DNA of 50,808 nucleotides from NCBI RefSeq assembly GCF_023074175.1, contig NZ_JADPKS010000080.1, positions 1-50,808 of the forward strand, in the 5' to 3' direction. Made by a program: the position numbers and the translations under genes. How positions within the stretch are numbered: position 1 is the stretch's first letter; every line of letters begins with the position of its first letter. This document shows, in pieces, positions 50,022-50,808 of this stretch. The stretch is from Bradyrhizobium sp. 139. Its GTDB lineage: Bacteria > Pseudomonadota > Alphaproteobacteria > Rhizobiales > Xanthobacteraceae. The notes below the pieces were generated by a model. The model worked only from the letters and a program-made list of their open reading frames with translations, searched no databases and was not told where the DNA came from.

Positions 50022-50660
50022 TCACGACATTGGCGGTGCGACATGTTGTGCAAATCCGGGCCGCTGGCCGAGTTCGGCGAGCCAGCGCGTCAGGTGCGGC
50101 TGGGCCGGGCGGGTGATGCCTTCGACGCCGAGCCAGCGCCGCGCATAGGCGCCGATCGCGATGTCGGCCAGCGTGAACTGGTCGCCATCCATGAAGCGGC
50201 GCGACGAGAGCAGGCGGTTGGCGATCGCCCAGACCTCGGCGGCGGCATCGGCATCCCGCTGCACCTGGATCATGTCGCGCTCGGCGGGCGGCGTGCGCAC
50301 GATGCCCCAGAACACCGGACGGTCGACCGGCTGCACCGTCGACAGCGTCCAGTCGAGCCAGCGGTCGACGCTCGTGCGCAGCTTCGGCGCCTCGGGGTAG
50401 ATCGGCGTGCCGCGGCCGTGCGCGAGGCTGAGATAGCGCATGATCGAATTGGATTCCCACAGCACGAAATCGCCCTCGACCAGCGTCGGGATTCGCGCAT
50501 TGGGATTCATCGCGAGATAGTCGGCCTCGCGGGTCTTGCCAAAACTCATGCCGGCGTCGATGCGCTCATAGCGCAGGTCGAGCTCGGTGAGGCACCACAG
50601 CACCTTCTGCACGTTGACCGAGTTGGCACGGCCCCAGATCGTCAGCTTGGTGTCCGGCAT
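50022..50660 (-). CDS. Glutathione S-transferase family protein
   Basis: A 212-residue GST: thioredoxin-like domain (about 1-80) with RANSVNVQKVLWCLTELDL (about 11-29; Ser14 is the candidate glutathione-activating residue), NARIPTLVEGDFVLWESNSI (about 54-73, cis-Pro and Glu/Ser) and a helical domain ending with the DGDQFTLADIAIGAYARRW capping box (about 158-176). The order and sequence type match bacterial beta/theta-like GSTs widespread in Rhizobiales. Substrate unknown. It reads leftward, with 133 bases to the small membrane protein. Confidence 0.88.
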   Translation of the reverse strand: MPDTKLTIWGRANSVNVQKVLWCLTELDLRYERIDAGMSFGKTREADYLAMNPNARIPTLVEGDFVLWESNSIMRYLSLAHGRGTPIYPEAPKLRTSVDRWLDWTLSTVQPVDRPVFWGIVRTPPAERDMIQVQRDADAAAEVWAIANRLLSSRRFMDGDQFTLADIAIGAYARRWLGVEGITRPAQPHLTRWLAELGQRPGFAQHVAPPMS

Positions 50661-50737
50661 GAAACTCCTCCCGCGGCATTTTTCGATGTCGTAGCCCGGA
50701 TGGAGCGCAGAGACTGGGCAAGATTCTTATAGCGAAG

Positions 50738-50771
50738 GAAGGTACGATTCGGCATGACGAATCGTACCTTC
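50738..50771. repeat. Perfect 14-bp inverted repeat near the window edge
   Basis: GAAGGTACGATTCG (50738-50751) and CGAATCGTACCTTC (50758-50771) with a six-base spacer form a perfect hairpin. Past it, a short leftward frame ends with TGA at 50792-50794, as if a gene entering from the right stops here, so the hairpin would be its terminator. A part of a common intergenic element (GTAGCCCGGATGGAGCGCA) lies just before, at about 50691-50709. Confidence 0.65.
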
Positions 50772-50808
50772 AAGACCGGTGTCAGCCGGGATCAGCCGAG
50801 CTTTCTGC

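Noticed and set aside
1..50808. CRISPR arrays, prophage or transposon
   Set aside because: No regularly spaced repeats, no phage structural genes, and no transposase or terminal inverted repeats with target duplications were found.

Overview
The window is GC-rich chromosomal DNA of an alphaproteobacterium, most likely Bradyrhizobium or a close relative. The inference rests on gene content and protein style: a parE/phaC/efp-epmA-epmB/glpX-hom set, DWSGFYIG-type outer-membrane barrels, a tripartite tricarboxylate transporter operon, and three kinds of dispersed intergenic palindromes resembling those common in that genus. I see no CRISPR array, rRNA, integrase or transposase. One tRNA (Glu, anticodon TTC) is present. 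The window looks like ordinary chromosome with a few decayed genes.

Layout. 0.1-8.2 kb: parE (leftward), a DedA membrane protein, a PaiB-like FMN protein overlapping a type-2 argC, a second type-1 argC, then a decayed methyltransferase fused to a third argC fragment, an outer-membrane barrel and a MAPEG protein. 8.3-15.4 kb: PHA synthase (leftward), a small lipoprotein, then the amino-acid/carbon block aminotransferase-hom-glpX and a HAD hydrolase. 15.4-17.9 kb: a GST, a Tat-exported metallo-hydrolase and a VOC protein, all leftward. 18.0-25.0 kb: a GntR regulator divergent from a six-gene catabolic operon (crotonase-family protein, CaiB-type CoA transferase, TctC/TctB/TctA transporter, PdxA-family dehydrogenase), with palindromic operators in the shared promoter. 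25-29.7 kb: secreted cupin, NAD(P)-binding protein, GAF-cyclase, a second cupin, and a soluble chemoreceptor-hairpin/Cache protein. 30-34.9 kb: recJ, an SDR, a class II aldolase, an MltB-type transglycosylase. 35-37.4 kb: small proteins, then a MarR regulator divergent from an AhpD-like gene and a third cupin. 37.5-42.4 kb: M23 peptidase, efp, and divergent epmA-epmB, the EF-P beta-lysylation set. 42.4-50.8 kb: aroG with its leader, HdeD, PrsW, small proteins, desaturase, PilZ proteins, tRNA-Glu and a GST.

The strongest unexpected element is upstream of aroG (DAHP synthase): a 26-codon leader reading frame in which six of seven consecutive codons are aromatic (Tyr-Phe-Trp-Tyr-Phe-Ser-Tyr), followed by a perfect intrinsic terminator and an upstream segment able to form a mutually exclusive antiterminator. 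A promoter placed about seven bases before the ATG suggests a leaderless peptide. This is a complete ribosome-mediated attenuator sensing all three aromatic amino acids.

Other notable points: the catabolic operon encodes a crotonase lacking both usual catalytic glutamates and a PdxA-family enzyme lacking the phosphate-binding His-Thr pair, which suggests an unassigned pathway for a carboxylated substrate; a class III cyclase lacks its transition-state arginine; an argC fragment is joined to a methyltransferase relic; and two small membrane proteins appear frameshifted.
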